Below are positions 45,663 through 54,816 of a DNA stretch of 64,000 nucleotides, one piece after another. Within the stretch, counting starts at the first letter, position 1. Each line of letters begins with the position of its first letter. The notes beneath the pieces are model-generated. The model saw only the letters and a program-made list of their open reading frames with translations. It made no database searches and was not told the DNA's origin. The position numbers and the translations under genes were made by a program. This DNA is from JADKBO01 sp965230345 (lineage in GTDB: Bacteria > Bacteroidota > Bacteroidia > Chitinophagales > Saprospiraceae), in NCBI GenBank assembly GCA_965230345.1, contig CBDDKR010000002.1:2418001-2482000 (forward strand), written 5' to 3'.

Positions 45663-46616
45663 ATGAAATTAAGATATATATACTTTTTGTTAATTCTTGG
45701 AGTTTCTGTCTTTTCGTGTAAAAAAGACTTGGAAGAATTTGTTCCGAACAACGACACAGGGCTTGTTGAGAATTTAATTAAAAAAATAAATAATAATACT
45801 CAGGCCTTCGTTTTTAATAGTAACGAAGCTGAAGTTATTGTTGGAAAAGATGGATTAGTTCTTGAATTTGATGCAGAGACATTTGTTACAAAGGATGAAG
45901 AACTCTACGAAGGATCAGTCAAAGTAAAAGTAATTGAATCAAATAAGTTGTCATCTTTGGCTTCCATTCCAGGAACTACATCTGTTGATGGAGAATTGTT
46001 TTCTGCCACCAGTTTATTAAAAATTAATTTCGAAGACTTAGAGGGGAACGATTTAATGCCTATTAAAAATTATGTTGTAAGACATCCATTAGACAAAAGT
46101 CAAGCTTATGGCTTCAGAATGTTTGTTGTAAATCAACAACGAAATAACAATGATTGGGTAGAGATCAGTGATGCCAAAAACAAAAATGATCTTAAGTATG
46201 AAAGTTGGGAAATAGATACGAATGTTGGTCCGATTTTTGGAGAAGGATATACGTACAGTTCTAGTTTTACAGGTTGGATTGCTGTGGGTGAATTTAGAAA
46301 CATTGACGGTGTGTCAGGGAAAGAGTTTTGTGTAGATTTGCCAAAATTATTCAATTCTGATAATACTAAAGTGTATTTTGTTTTTAAAGATTATATAAGT
46401 ATTGTAGATTTGCAATCCTCAAAACAAAATACTTTTTGTGAAGAGCTTTTGAAGCCAAAATCTGGAGAAGAAACCATTGTTTTTTCACTGTCGGCTACAG
46501 AAGATGGAGAATATTATTTGGATGCACGTATGAATCCTGATCTCGATGAAAATATTGTTTTAAATCCTGAAAAAATGAAAATCGAAGAAATAGTTGCTTT
46601 CTTACAAGCTAATTAA
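45663..46616 (+). CDS. Hypothetical lipoprotein downstream of the sigma/hybrid pair
   Basis: 317 residues with lipoprotein signal RYIYFLLILGVSVFS and Cys19. The mature part holds beta-rich segments such as NSNEAEVIVGKDGLVLEFDAETFV and EGSVKVKVIESNKLSSLASIPG, similar to ZU5/Ig-like domains in Bacteroidota surface lipoproteins (assignment tentative). It lies 24 bases after the hybrid gene, so it is likely in the same operon and could be part of, or a target of, the sigma circuit. A terminator follows. Confidence 0.7.
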   Translation: MKLRYIYFLLILGVSVFSCKKDLEEFVPNNDTGLVENLIKKINNNTQAFVFNSNEAEVIVGKDGLVLEFDAETFVTKDEELYEGSVKVKVIESNKLSSLASIPGTTSVDGELFSATSLLKINFEDLEGNDLMPIKNYVVRHPLDKSQAYGFRMFVVNQQRNNNDWVEISDAKNKNDLKYESWEIDTNVGPIFGEGYTYSSSFTGWIAVGEFRNIDGVSGKEFCVDLPKLFNSDNTKVYFVFKDYISIVDLQSSKQNTFCEELLKPKSGEETIVFSLSATEDGEYYLDARMNPDLDENIVLNPEKMKIEEIVAFLQAN

Positions 46617-46661
46617 GCAGCAGAAGTAGAATAACTGTATTTTTATTCGTAAATGGGAGCC

Positions 46662-46700
46662 GCCTGTCTGAAATTAAAGTATTTTGGGCAGGCTTTTTTT
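46662..46700 (+). terminator. Intrinsic terminator of the sigma-factor operon
   Basis: GCCTGTC (46662-46668) pairs with GGCAGGC (46687-46693, one wobble) and is followed by seven T. Confidence 0.75.
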
Positions 46701-46717
46701 ATTTTAATAAATCAATA

Positions 46718-47548
46718 ATGAACACACTTATAGCAGAAATCGGATCTTCTAAATCGGATTGGTTTTTCGTAGGTAGTGATGGAGTTGTTGATAAGAAAAC
46801 CGGTATAGGATTTAATCCGGTATTGTCTTCAATTCCCCCAGATGATTTTGTTCCAATTGAAATTTTAGACAGACTAACCGAAGTTGAGGAGCTGTTCTAT
46901 TATGGTGCTGGAGCATTGGATCATACCAGAGGAATTATAGAAAAAATATTTGATCCCATTTATTCTGGGCAATTACATATAGAATCTGATATGTTGGCTG
47001 CTTCAAGGGCATGTTGTTATAGTGCTGAAGGCTATGTAGGTATCCTAGGAACAGGCACCAATACATGTTATTATGATGGAAAGAATAATCATCCCTTGTT
47101 ACCATCATTGGGTTATGTCCTTGGAGATTTTGGAAGTGGCTCTTATATCGGAAGGAAAATTCTTCAAGATTTTTTTTATCTAAGAATGCCAAAAGAGGTA
47201 CACGAACAATTTGATGAGGAATATTGCTTGACTGCTGATAAGGTAATTGCCGAACTTTATGGACATGATTTCCCATCTCAATACCTTGGAAATTATGCTA
47301 GGTTTTTAAGTGAAATTAATCATGAATGGAAGGATACACTGCTGCAAAATGTATTTGAAGAATTTGCAGATGTCTATTATGCTCCTCATAGAATAAATAA
47401 TAAGATGAAATTTAATTTTGTGGGGTCTATTGCATATGTATATAAAGAAATTCTTGAAAAAGTCATGTCAGAAAAGGGCCTTGAAATTGGAGTAGTTCTA
47501 AGAGCTCCAGCTGATAACCTGATTGATTATCATTTATCAATGAAATAA
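46718..47548 (+). CDS. BadF/BadG-family sugar kinase (GlcNAc kinase-like)
   Basis: 276 residues of the ASKHA fold: phosphate-1 loop IAEIGSSKSDWFFV, central GYVGILGTGTNTCYYDG (phosphate 2) and GYVLGDFGSGSYIGRKIL, then an adenosine segment FNFVGSIAYVYKEIL. This matches Bacteroidota N-acetylglucosamine-kinase-type BadF proteins, which phosphorylate amino sugars in cell-wall recycling. It is followed by pfkA after 123 bases, in line with a carbohydrate role. Substrate not proved. Confidence 0.85.
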   Translation: MNTLIAEIGSSKSDWFFVGSDGVVDKKTGIGFNPVLSSIPPDDFVPIEILDRLTEVEELFYYGAGALDHTRGIIEKIFDPIYSGQLHIESDMLAASRACCYSAEGYVGILGTGTNTCYYDGKNNHPLLPSLGYVLGDFGSGSYIGRKILQDFFYLRMPKEVHEQFDEEYCLTADKVIAELYGHDFPSQYLGNYARFLSEINHEWKDTLLQNVFEEFADVYYAPHRINNKMKFNFVGSIAYVYKEILEKVMSEKGLEIGVVLRAPADNLIDYHLSMK

Positions 47549-47648
47549 TTCCTTGAGAAAATGAAATGTTCTTGCTCTTTTTTATGAGTTGTATGTAAAT
47601 AGGATTTAGTTTTTAAATCACTTCAGTATCATAAATTAGTTTTTAAAC

Positions 47649-47656
47649 TATATTTG
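47649..47656 (+). promoter_or_regulatory. Possible -7 box of pfkA
   Basis: TATATTTG is a full TAnnTTTG match; transcription would begin about nine bases before the pfkA ATG, giving a very short leader. No clear TTG element sits upstream. Confidence 0.35.
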
Positions 47657-47671
47657 ATATAAATCTAAGCC

Positions 47672-48652
47672 ATGACTAATATTAGAAGAGTCGCAGTATT
47701 TTCAAGTGGAGGCGATAGTCCAGGAATGAATGCCGCCATCAGAGCAGTGGTAAGAACAGCATTGTATCATGATCTACATGTATTCGGTATTGAGCGAGGA
47801 TATGAAGGAATGATAGATGGTCGTATCAAAAGAATTGAACGTTTCGATGTAGCAAATATCATTCATCGGGGAGGAACAATTTTAAGGACTGCAAGAAGCA
47901 AACGATTCATGACTAAAGAGGGGAGAAAGGCCGCTTATGAAGTACTTCGGGCAAATAGTATTGATGCTTGTATAGCAATAGGTGGTAATGGTACATATAC
48001 AGGTGCTAAGGTGTTTATGGAGGAATTTGATTTTCCAATAATTGGTGTGCCAGGTACGATCGATAATGATATAGCAGGAACTGATTTTACCATTGGGTTT
48101 GACACCGCAATTAATACGGCAATTGAATCTGTAGATAAAATTCGAGATACAGCGGACTCACATAATCGTCTTTTTTTTATTGAGGTAATGGGTCGGCATT
48201 CTGGATATATAGGATTGCATAGTGGGTTAGGGTCAGGTGCATCTTGCATATTTGTTCCAGAAACTGCTGTTAAAATTGATAAGCTTGTGGAGGAAATAAA
48301 GCTAGCACAGCATAGAAAAAAAATGTTTCATTTGGTTGTTGTCGCTGAGGGGAACCAAAACGGTAATGCAACTGAAATTGCGATGAAGGTTAAAGAAATA
48401 ATGCCTGATTTGGATTCGAAGGTTACAATAATTGGTCATTTGCAAAGAGGAGGATCACCAACATGTGCGGATCGAGTACTGGCCAGTCAGTTGGGGTACG
48501 GAGCTGTAAAAGGTTTGCTTGAAGGGCGCAGTGGATGTGCCGTAGGTGTAATGAGTAATGAAATTGTTTTTACACCTTTTGAACGTGCCATTGTGGATTT
48601 GAAACCTTTGCCACAAGAATTATTGAATATGGCAAGAATTTTATCAATGTAG
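47672..48652 (+). CDS. pfkA: ATP-dependent 6-phosphofructokinase
   Basis: 326 residues. Phosphate loop SGGDSPGMNAAIRA at 12-25, GGTILRTARS, GGNGTYTGA, catalytic GVPGTIDNDIAGTDFTIG with the base Asp, the substrate loop EVMGRHSGYIGLHSG, and HLQRGGSPTCADRVLA. Commits fructose-6-phosphate to glycolysis. Asn in GGNGT at the position usually GGDGS is a small variation. Followed four bases later by cutA. Confidence 0.97.
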   Translation: MTNIRRVAVFSSGGDSPGMNAAIRAVVRTALYHDLHVFGIERGYEGMIDGRIKRIERFDVANIIHRGGTILRTARSKRFMTKEGRKAAYEVLRANSIDACIAIGGNGTYTGAKVFMEEFDFPIIGVPGTIDNDIAGTDFTIGFDTAINTAIESVDKIRDTADSHNRLFFIEVMGRHSGYIGLHSGLGSGASCIFVPETAVKIDKLVEEIKLAQHRKKMFHLVVVAEGNQNGNATEIAMKVKEIMPDLDSKVTIIGHLQRGGSPTCADRVLASQLGYGAVKGLLEGRSGCAVGVMSNEIVFTPFERAIVDLKPLPQELLNMARILSM

Positions 48653-48656
48653 TTTT

Positions 48657-48983
48657 ATGATGAAAGATAAACTAATCGTTGTTTATTCAACTTTTCCTAA
48701 TATTAGAGAAGCAAAAAGGATTTTAGAAGAAGTAGTTAAGGGTAAGCTTGCGGCTTGTGGTAATATAAGTAACATCGATTCGGGATATATGTGGGATGGA
48801 AACTACCAATGTGAACATGAGGTGGCTCTAAAATTAAAGACACTTTATAAGAAGAAGGAATTATTGATTAATCACCTTAATGCTGCTCATCCGTATGATG
48901 TTCCTTGTATCCTGTCTTGGAATACTGACGTCAATAAGGCTTATTACGAATGGGTATGCGAGGCGCTTGATGTGGAGTTATAA
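48657..48983 (+). CDS. cutA: CutA1 divalent-cation tolerance family protein
   Basis: 108 residues: IVVYSTFPNIREAKRILEEVVKGKLAACGNIS, then GYMWDGNYQCEHEVALKLKT and HPYDVPCILSW, the CutA1 signature for a small trimeric ferredoxin-like protein that binds copper or other ligands. Probably co-transcribed with pfkA (gap of four bases). Confidence 0.95.
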   Translation: MMKDKLIVVYSTFPNIREAKRILEEVVKGKLAACGNISNIDSGYMWDGNYQCEHEVALKLKTLYKKKELLINHLNAAHPYDVPCILSWNTDVNKAYYEWVCEALDVEL

Positions 48984-48984
48984 C

Positions 48985-49293
48985 CTACTTGTTTTCTAAT
49001 TTGTTTACATATTCCAAACTGCCAAGTCTAAACCTAACATTGATATTTGAGGTCTTAGATATTTTATATTCATTTTTACAAAAGAAAGGCAATTGGTCTT
49101 GATCAAAACCGATTGGGCGCTTCCAAGAAGACTCACCATAAGGAAAAACAAAATTGGTAATGCGCGGCTTTAGAGTGAAATGAATATTTTGAAAGTACAA
49201 GGAATCCTTATTTGTACCTGTTACTTGTGCCAAAGCTGAAGATGTTGCTATAAAAAAAATGAATAATGGGATACTAATTTTTACTCCCCTCAT
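48985..49293 (-). CDS. Hypothetical small secreted protein
   Basis: 102 residues with a signal peptide (ISIPLFIFFIATSSALAQ). The rest, with FTLKPRITNFVFPYGES and SNINVRFRLGSLEYVNKL, was not recognised. Its start overlaps the end of the upstream methyltransferase gene by 20 bases, so the two are probably co-translated. Function unknown. Confidence 0.6.
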   Translation of the reverse strand: MRGVKISIPLFIFFIATSSALAQVTGTNKDSLYFQNIHFTLKPRITNFVFPYGESSWKRPIGFDQDQLPFFCKNEYKISKTSNINVRFRLGSLEYVNKLENK

Positions 49294-50404
49294 AAATTTC
49301 GTATTTATATAAGAAAGCCTCTAATGGTCCATTCTTAAGGTTAATTTTTTTATCGGGTTTTAATCCTATTGATTTTATCGCATCATGATTTCCGCTAAAA
49401 ATCCATGCATCAGTATTCAGGCATTTTTGCTTGAGATGATCTCCTATCTGTTGATACATCTTTGTAATGTTGTCATGCTTTAGTCTTTCGTCATAAGGCG
49501 GATTTGTTAGAATAAATAGATCAGACCTTTGTTCGGTTCTAAAAAAATCTTCTCTTTTTATTTCTATAGATTGACTCAGTTCTGCTTCTTGAATATTGAT
49601 TGTCGCAGCATTGACAGCTTGCAAGCTTTTGTCTGATGCATAAATGGGTGGAATATTTTTGTAGTTGTCGGAGTTGTAAACTTCTTCTACTATCTTATTA
49701 AATAGAACAGAGTCGTAGTTTTTCCAATTCTGAAAGTTATATCTTCTTGATCTTTTTTGAGGCGGAATATTACCGGCAATCTTTGCTGCTTCTATTACCA
49801 GGGTGCCAGATCCACACATAGGATCCCAGAATGATTTAGTTCCATCCCAATTACTAAGCAATAAAACTCCCGCGGCCAAGACTTCATTCATTGGTGCTTC
49901 TACTGGGTTGATTCTATATCCTCTCTTATATAAAAGTTCCCCTGTACTGTCCAATGAAATGGTCATAATGTTACCTCGTATATTGATATCTATGATAAAT
50001 TGAGGTTGAACTGGGTTGACATTAGGGCGTTGATTGAATACTCTTCTGAATTTATCGACGATTGCATCCTTGGATTTTAGAGCGACGTATTTGGAGTGAG
50101 TAAATACGTCTGAGGATACGGTGGCTTTGACAGCGAATGTCTGTTCTAATGAGAAAATTTTATGCCAAGGCAAGGAGTAAATTTCCTTATATAAATGTTC
50201 TTCGTCTTCAATTTTAACCTCAGAAATTGGCGAAATTATATTTAAGGCTGTTCTGCACTGTATATTCGCTCGATACAATGTTTCTAATTCTCCTTCAAAT
50301 GAAACAGCTCTGGTCAGTATTTTAATTTCATTTGCTCCGCATAATTCTAATTCTTTTGCCAAAGCAGGTTCTAAGCCTTCAAATGTTTTCGCAATAAATC
50401 TCAC
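49274..50404 (-). CDS. THUMP-domain class I RNA methyltransferase (RlmL/TrmN-like)
   Basis: 376 residues. N-terminal ferredoxin-like and THUMP part (1-160: FIAKTFEGLEPALAKEL, CRTALNI), then a SAM-binding Rossmann domain with FWDPMCGSGTLVIEAA (motif I), IYASDKSLQAVNAA, and catalytic NPPYDERL (motif IV, N-P-P-Y for N2-guanine or N6-adenine). It most likely methylates 23S rRNA guanine 2445-type sites. The RlmK half of long RlmL proteins is absent. Confidence 0.92.
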   Translation of the reverse strand: MRFIAKTFEGLEPALAKELELCGANEIKILTRAVSFEGELETLYRANIQCRTALNIISPISEVKIEDEEHLYKEIYSLPWHKIFSLEQTFAVKATVSSDVFTHSKYVALKSKDAIVDKFRRVFNQRPNVNPVQPQFIIDINIRGNIMTISLDSTGELLYKRGYRINPVEAPMNEVLAAGVLLLSNWDGTKSFWDPMCGSGTLVIEAAKIAGNIPPQKRSRRYNFQNWKNYDSVLFNKIVEEVYNSDNYKNIPPIYASDKSLQAVNAATINIQEAELSQSIEIKREDFFRTEQRSDLFILTNPPYDERLKHDNITKMYQQIGDHLKQKCLNTDAWIFSGNHDAIKSIGLKPDKKINLKNGPLEAFLYKYEIYEGSKN

Positions 50405-50557
50405 CGATGAAAAGTTTAATAGATTAATGAATAGGGAAATATCAAATTTGATTGTACAAAGTAGGTTGTTGTGCCATATTTTATTTCAAAAAAGTTAGTC
50501 ATTTATGTAAATAAATAAACAATTGTTTATCTTAGCATACAATTAATGAAATGCAAT

Positions 50558-50641
50558 ATGTTAGTTTTAGCTATAGGTGGAATATTCCTATTTGTAGGAA
50601 TGGTATATTCACTTACACAAAATAGATCTTTTAGATTATGA
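50558..50641 (+). CDS. Possible 27-residue membrane peptide
   Basis: ATG 50558 to TGA 50641 encodes 27 residues with one hydrophobic helix (LVLAIGGIFLFVGMVYSL) and a basic tail (NRSFRL). It is tail-to-tail with the 70-residue gene. No ribosome site evidence; may be chance. Confidence 0.25.
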   Translation: MLVLAIGGIFLFVGMVYSLTQNRSFRL

Positions 50642-50848
50642 TGTTTTGACCTCTGGCATCTTACAATCTTCTTCAGGCTTTTTCCCACAAACCGTACATT
50701 CTCCAAGTTGATTTTTAATCATTGGATTATTAGAAGCACACGTTCCTCTAAATTCGTTTCCAGTGAAAATATGTCTAATGTTTATCAGTATAAATGATAA
50801 TCCAAAGACAACGAATATGATCAATAAGATATATAAAAACTCTTTCAT
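50636..50848 (-). CDS. Small membrane protein with Cys-rich tail
   Basis: 70 residues: an N-terminal TM helix (FLYILLIIFVVFGLSFILI), then IRHIFTGNEFRGTCASNN and a C-terminal C-x2-C zinc-ribbon-like segment (GECTVCGKKPEEDC). This layout recurs in small conserved Bacteroidota membrane proteins, function unknown. The four Cys could bind a metal. Confidence 0.65.
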   Translation of the reverse strand: MKEFLYILLIIFVVFGLSFILINIRHIFTGNEFRGTCASNNPMIKNQLGECTVCGKKPEEDCKMPEVKTS

Positions 50849-51324
50849 CCTTTATATTTAATGATGTTATATGTCCACTCTAAAACGATAGTTTGAGTTG
50901 ACCGAACAAAGATATGTAATGTGCTCAAATCTCAATGGAACTCAGACTACAGATTAAGAGATTATTGTTGAATTAAACAAGAATAACTTGTTTTGGTTGA
51001 GATTTGAATGATAGATTCTGTGAAAATGTATTTTGGTTTGATTTGTTGTTCTATGCGAAAAATATTCTGTCATCTGATGAATACCGATCTATAGCATTAC
51101 TTCTACTTAATATTATGTCATGTGAATCAATTGATTTTAATAACTCTTAAGAATTGCTTTTAAATACAGGTCTGACTGAAGCCAAAGGATTGAAGTGATA
51201 ATTCTCAATTGGAACAATGCCAGAAATCATTTTTTCGTTCGTCCATCAAATTTGGAGGTGTTCTATGAAAAAATTAATAAATTTGAATGGATGATTATCC
51301 TATTGAACTAAGTTAACGATTTGC
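50849..51324. other. Gene-free region
   Basis: 476 bases between divergent genes. No credible reading frame, RNA gene or strong promoter was seen. Confidence 0.45.
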
Positions 51325-52014
51325 ATGTCATTTGATGAAGAGTATTTAAAGGCAGGATTTTCTGTAGATAATGTGATATTTGGCTTTCATGAAAAGGCTT
51401 TGAAAGTATTATTGATAAAAAGGGGAGCCGAACCATTTATCAATTATTGGGGACTTCCTGGGGCCTTGGTTAATCCAGATGAAGATTTGGATAATGCTCC
51501 TGTGCGTATCTTGGATGAATTAACTGGGATTAATGATGTATACTTAGAACAAGTCGCAACGTTTGGTAAGGTGAATCGTCACCCAATGGGAAGGGTAATG
51601 ACGGTTGCATATTACAGTTTGGTAAATGTGGAAAAACTACAACCTCGTCCGAATTCCTTCGCTACAGAGGTTTCTTGGTCTAAGGTAGATAATATAGAAG
51701 ACTTAGCCTTTGATCACCTAGAGATTTTAACGAAGTGTTTGCAAAGGTTACAGGATAGACTACGCAACAAACCTATAGGATTTGAATTGCTTCCAGAAAA
51801 ATTTACGCTGAGCGACTTACAAAGTTTGTATGAAGCTGTATTGGGTAAATCTTTGGATAAGAGAAATTTTAGAAAAAAGATATTGTCTATGAAATTGTTG
51901 TTTGATCACAACGAATTTCAAAAAGGGGTAGCTCATAGACCAGCTAAATTATATTCCTTTGATCGTGATCAATATGATAATTTATTATCTAAAGGATTCG
52001 TATTTGAGTTATAG
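51325..52014 (+). CDS. NrtR-like Nudix transcriptional regulator
   Basis: 229 residues. Residues 10-140 form a Nudix fold (VDNVIFGFHEKALKVLLIKRG, YWGLPGALVNPDEDL), but the box is degenerate: in place of REUxEE it reads RILDEL, so two of the catalytic Glu are lost. Residues 145-229 form a winged helix (FTLSDLQSLYEAVLGKSLDKRNF then RPAKLYSF), the NrtR arrangement. Such proteins bind ADP-ribose and repress NAD or sugar-use genes. No NAD genes are adjacent, so its targets are unknown. Confidence 0.87.
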   Translation: MSFDEEYLKAGFSVDNVIFGFHEKALKVLLIKRGAEPFINYWGLPGALVNPDEDLDNAPVRILDELTGINDVYLEQVATFGKVNRHPMGRVMTVAYYSLVNVEKLQPRPNSFATEVSWSKVDNIEDLAFDHLEILTKCLQRLQDRLRNKPIGFELLPEKFTLSDLQSLYEAVLGKSLDKRNFRKKILSMKLLFDHNEFQKGVAHRPAKLYSFDRDQYDNLLSKGFVFEL

Positions 52015-52797
52015 CGTTTCGCCTTTGTAATTTGTAATAGAGTGATTTTCAATTTCTAGATCGTTTATCATTTCAGCCCATTGAGATTGTACTAAATTCC
52101 AATCTTCATATTTGAAAAATACCGAAACGTTTGATGTAGAAGTCAGTTCGTTGTATTTGTATGCAATGGTAGTTCCAAGATGTTCAAAAAGACCATAATT
52201 TCCTGGTTCAAGAATAATTTTGTTTACATTGAAAGATTCAAACAATTGATTTATTTTTTCCAATTCAGATGATGTGATTTCTCTCTTGAAGCTAATCGAT
52301 CCAAATGCTGTATTTGACGGAATTCGTAGAATCTCAGATTCTAAAATCTCAGTTCCCATTTGAATACTTGGAGTGAGGTGATAGTAGTGATCGTAAGTTT
52401 TAATATTTGCCTCTGTTGTGAAATTAGAATTCAAATGAACGGTTAGAGTCTGATCAATGTCAAATGGATGGCACTGTACGGTAGTTGAGGCAATTCCTTT
52501 ATTTCCATCACACTCACCCACTTGTACCAAGTCGATGATGTTTAATGAAAGGGAATTTTCGACTTGGATGAGATTGTAACTGTATTCAAAATTGGAGCAA
52601 TTAAAAACAGATTTTGAAGAGATAATTAGAGTAGGGTAAGGTCCTGAAGGTCCAATTCCTTGACTCAATTCAATTTGTATATCATCGGATAAATCTAAAA
52701 TTGTCTTTTCCTGTAAATCCGAACTACAGCCTATTAAAAGAAATATACTAAAAACGCAGAGCGTAAGGACTTTTGTAAATGTATTATTTTGAATCAC
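52009..52797 (-). CDS. Hypothetical lipoprotein
   Basis: 262 residues with lipoprotein signal VLTLCVFSIFLLIG and Cys24. The mature protein is beta-rich with two Cys near 73 and 99 and ends with KGETL; no family was recognised. It converges with the Nudix regulator, overlapping its end by six bases. Confidence 0.6.
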   Translation of the reverse strand: MIQNNTFTKVLTLCVFSIFLLIGCSSDLQEKTILDLSDDIQIELSQGIGPSGPYPTLIISSKSVFNCSNFEYSYNLIQVENSLSLNIIDLVQVGECDGNKGIASTTVQCHPFDIDQTLTVHLNSNFTTEANIKTYDHYYHLTPSIQMGTEILESEILRIPSNTAFGSISFKREITSSELEKINQLFESFNVNKIILEPGNYGLFEHLGTTIAYKYNELTSTSNVSVFFKYEDWNLVQSQWAEMINDLEIENHSITNYKGETL

Positions 52798-52870
52798 GCT
52801 TGATTTGTTTATTCGACTAACTATCCAACGAATTGAAGAGCCAAAATGTAGACAGGATTAATGTAAAAAG

Positions 52871-52900
52871 AAAATGGTGTCGATCGCTCAACACCATTTT
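52871..52900 (-). terminator. Intrinsic terminator of gdhA
   Basis: AAAATGGTGT (52871-52880) pairs perfectly with ACACCATTTT (52891-52900); on the minus strand a short T run follows the stem. It is 22 bases past the gdhA stop. Confidence 0.8.
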
Positions 52901-52921
52901 TATTTTATTGAACCGCTATAA

Positions 52922-54340
52922 TTATGGGAAAATTCCTAAGGTTAAATAATCGCTTGCGACTTTGTCAAGCGCACAAATGAATGCTGCTGTCCTTAAATCG
53001 TGAACATTGTCCTTAGAGTTATAGATTTCCATTATTTGATCAAAAGAATTAACCATAGTTTCTTCTAACCCAGATCTAACTAAATCTACTTCGTCTGCAC
53101 CCCTTGCCATAAATGATTTTTGTTGTGGAGACAGAGATTTACCTGTTAGTTCTTCTACAGTTGAAAGAATGTTATTGTAAGTGTTTTGGTTAAATCTCTT
53201 TTCCATTCTACCAAATCTCATGTGAGATAAGTTCTTAAGCCATTCGAAGTAAGAAACCGTTACCCCTCCGGCGTTAATATACATGTCTGGAACAATTACT
53301 ACTCCCATATTAAGAAGAATCTCTTCAGCATCAGCAGTTACAGGACCATTGGCTGCTTCACCAATAATCTTAGCTTTTACTTTATGCGCATTGTCTTTAT
53401 GTACAGTAGCTTCCAAAGCCGCAGGAATCAAAATGTCACATTCTATACTAATCCACTCTTCTCTTTCGATTTGAGTAGAACCAGGGAATCCAATGATAGA
53501 TCCTGTTTCTTTTCTAAATGCTAATAACTCTTTAATATTAATCCCCTTAGGATTAACAATTGTACCTTCATACTCAGATACACCAACAATGACCAAATCC
53601 CCTTCTTCTTGTGAAATTGTTCCAGCATAAGAACCAACATTTCCAAGACCCTGAATTACAGCTGTTTTACCTGCAATGCCAAGATCCAATCCAATTTTTT
53701 TCATGATTGAAGGATTGTCACAAGTCTCACGTAATCCATAAAAAACGCCTCTTCCTGTAGCTTCAGTTCTACCGGCTATACCATTTTGAGCCACTGGTTT
53801 TCCTGTAACACATCCTGTAGAATCAATTTCACTTCCAGATTTAAAAGTCTGATAAGTGTCTAGAATCCAAGCCATTTCTCTCTCTCCAGTACCATAATCA
53901 GGTGCAGGAACATCTACAGATGGACCTATGAAATTCTTGCGTAATAGCTCAACTGTATATCTTCTCGTAACTCTTTCTAATTCTTCCGTGGTGTATTTTT
54001 TTGGATTGATTTTTACACCACCTTTTGCCCCACCAAAAGGAACATCCACAATGGCACATTTATAAGTCATTAGAGCTGCAAGCGCCATAACTTCTTCCTG
54101 ATCTACCATGTTAGAAAATCTAATTCCACCCTTGGTAGGCATCCTATGATGACTGTGCTGTACTCTATATGCTTCAATTACTTGATATTCGTCTCCAACT
54201 TTAACAGGGAAATTTACCTGATAAATTGCATTACATGCTTTAATCTGATCTAACAATCCTTTTGGATGTTGCGATACAGCTGCTGCTTTGTCGAAATTTT
54301 TTGAAACACTTTCAAAAAATCGAGCTTGTTTGCTACTCAT
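52922..54340 (-). CDS. gdhA: Glutamate dehydrogenase family (Glu/Leu/Phe/Val)
   Basis: 472 residues. Substrate and catalytic motifs PTKGGIRFSNMVD, CAIVDVPFGGAKGGVKINP (catalytic Lys), PAPDYGTGEREMAWI, then the Rossmann part AVIQGLGNVGSYAG with GLGNVG for NAD(P). Length ~470 is above the 410-450 common in small GDHs, due to inserts around 320-400. Catalyses reversible oxidative deamination of glutamate. The start overlaps the upstream small gene by eight bases. Confidence 0.94.
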   Translation of the reverse strand: MSSKQARFFESVSKNFDKAAAVSQHPKGLLDQIKACNAIYQVNFPVKVGDEYQVIEAYRVQHSHHRMPTKGGIRFSNMVDQEEVMALAALMTYKCAIVDVPFGGAKGGVKINPKKYTTEELERVTRRYTVELLRKNFIGPSVDVPAPDYGTGEREMAWILDTYQTFKSGSEIDSTGCVTGKPVAQNGIAGRTEATGRGVFYGLRETCDNPSIMKKIGLDLGIAGKTAVIQGLGNVGSYAGTISQEEGDLVIVGVSEYEGTIVNPKGINIKELLAFRKETGSIIGFPGSTQIEREEWISIECDILIPAALEATVHKDNAHKVKAKIIGEAANGPVTADAEEILLNMGVVIVPDMYINAGGVTVSYFEWLKNLSHMRFGRMEKRFNQNTYNNILSTVEELTGKSLSPQQKSFMARGADEVDLVRSGLEETMVNSFDQIMEIYNSKDNVHDLRTAAFICALDKVASDYLTLGIFP

Positions 54341-54575
54341 CTTTAATGTGATTTTCTAATTTACTAAGTTTTTTATCTATTTTCCATAGGTATATTGCCA
54401 ATCCTATGAAAATAACGACAACGACGGCAACGACACTGTAAATTTTACCAGTACTTCGTAAAAAGTCCAGCCCATTTGCCATAGACACATTTGGTGTCAC
54501 AAATAGTGCAAAAACGATAAGCAACGTAACCTTGAATAAAATCTTTGCCATTTTAACGTTGTTTTGTAAAGACAA
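54333..54575 (-). CDS. CcmD-like small membrane protein
   Basis: 80 residues (or 72 from ATG 54551). After a signal-like helix (LFKVTLLIVFALFVTPNVSMA) comes DFLRSTGKIYSVVAVVVVIFIGLAIYLWKIDKKLSKLE, the pattern of Bacteroidota CcmD family proteins: GKIY, TM helix, then a charged coil. CcmD assists haem export in cytochrome c maturation, yet no ccmABC genes are here. It is translationally coupled to gdhA. Confidence 0.65.
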   Translation of the reverse strand: MSLQNNVKMAKILFKVTLLIVFALFVTPNVSMANGLDFLRSTGKIYSVVAVVVVIFIGLAIYLWKIDKKLSKLENHIKDE

Positions 54576-54816
54576 ATGTGGTGTTTTTTTTTATATCTGT
54601 AAATAAAATTGTAGAAAAAAATACTCAATTGGAAGTGGTTTTTTTCCGATCTAAATAAGTCGTGCCACTTGAGTATAATGCTTGAAGTAAATCTTGTTTT
54701 GCTATCGTTTGAATATCAGTGCTTTAAGGTTTGGGTCCTGTGGTGAGAAAATCTTCGACCTCGTTTTTCGGATAAGAACAAAGTAAGACTAACCGAAAAG
54801 GTTATAGTTTGTTTAA

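Noticed and set aside
49803..50003. Plus-strand frame within the THUMP methyltransferase
   Set aside because: Antisense shadow of a conserved catalytic domain.
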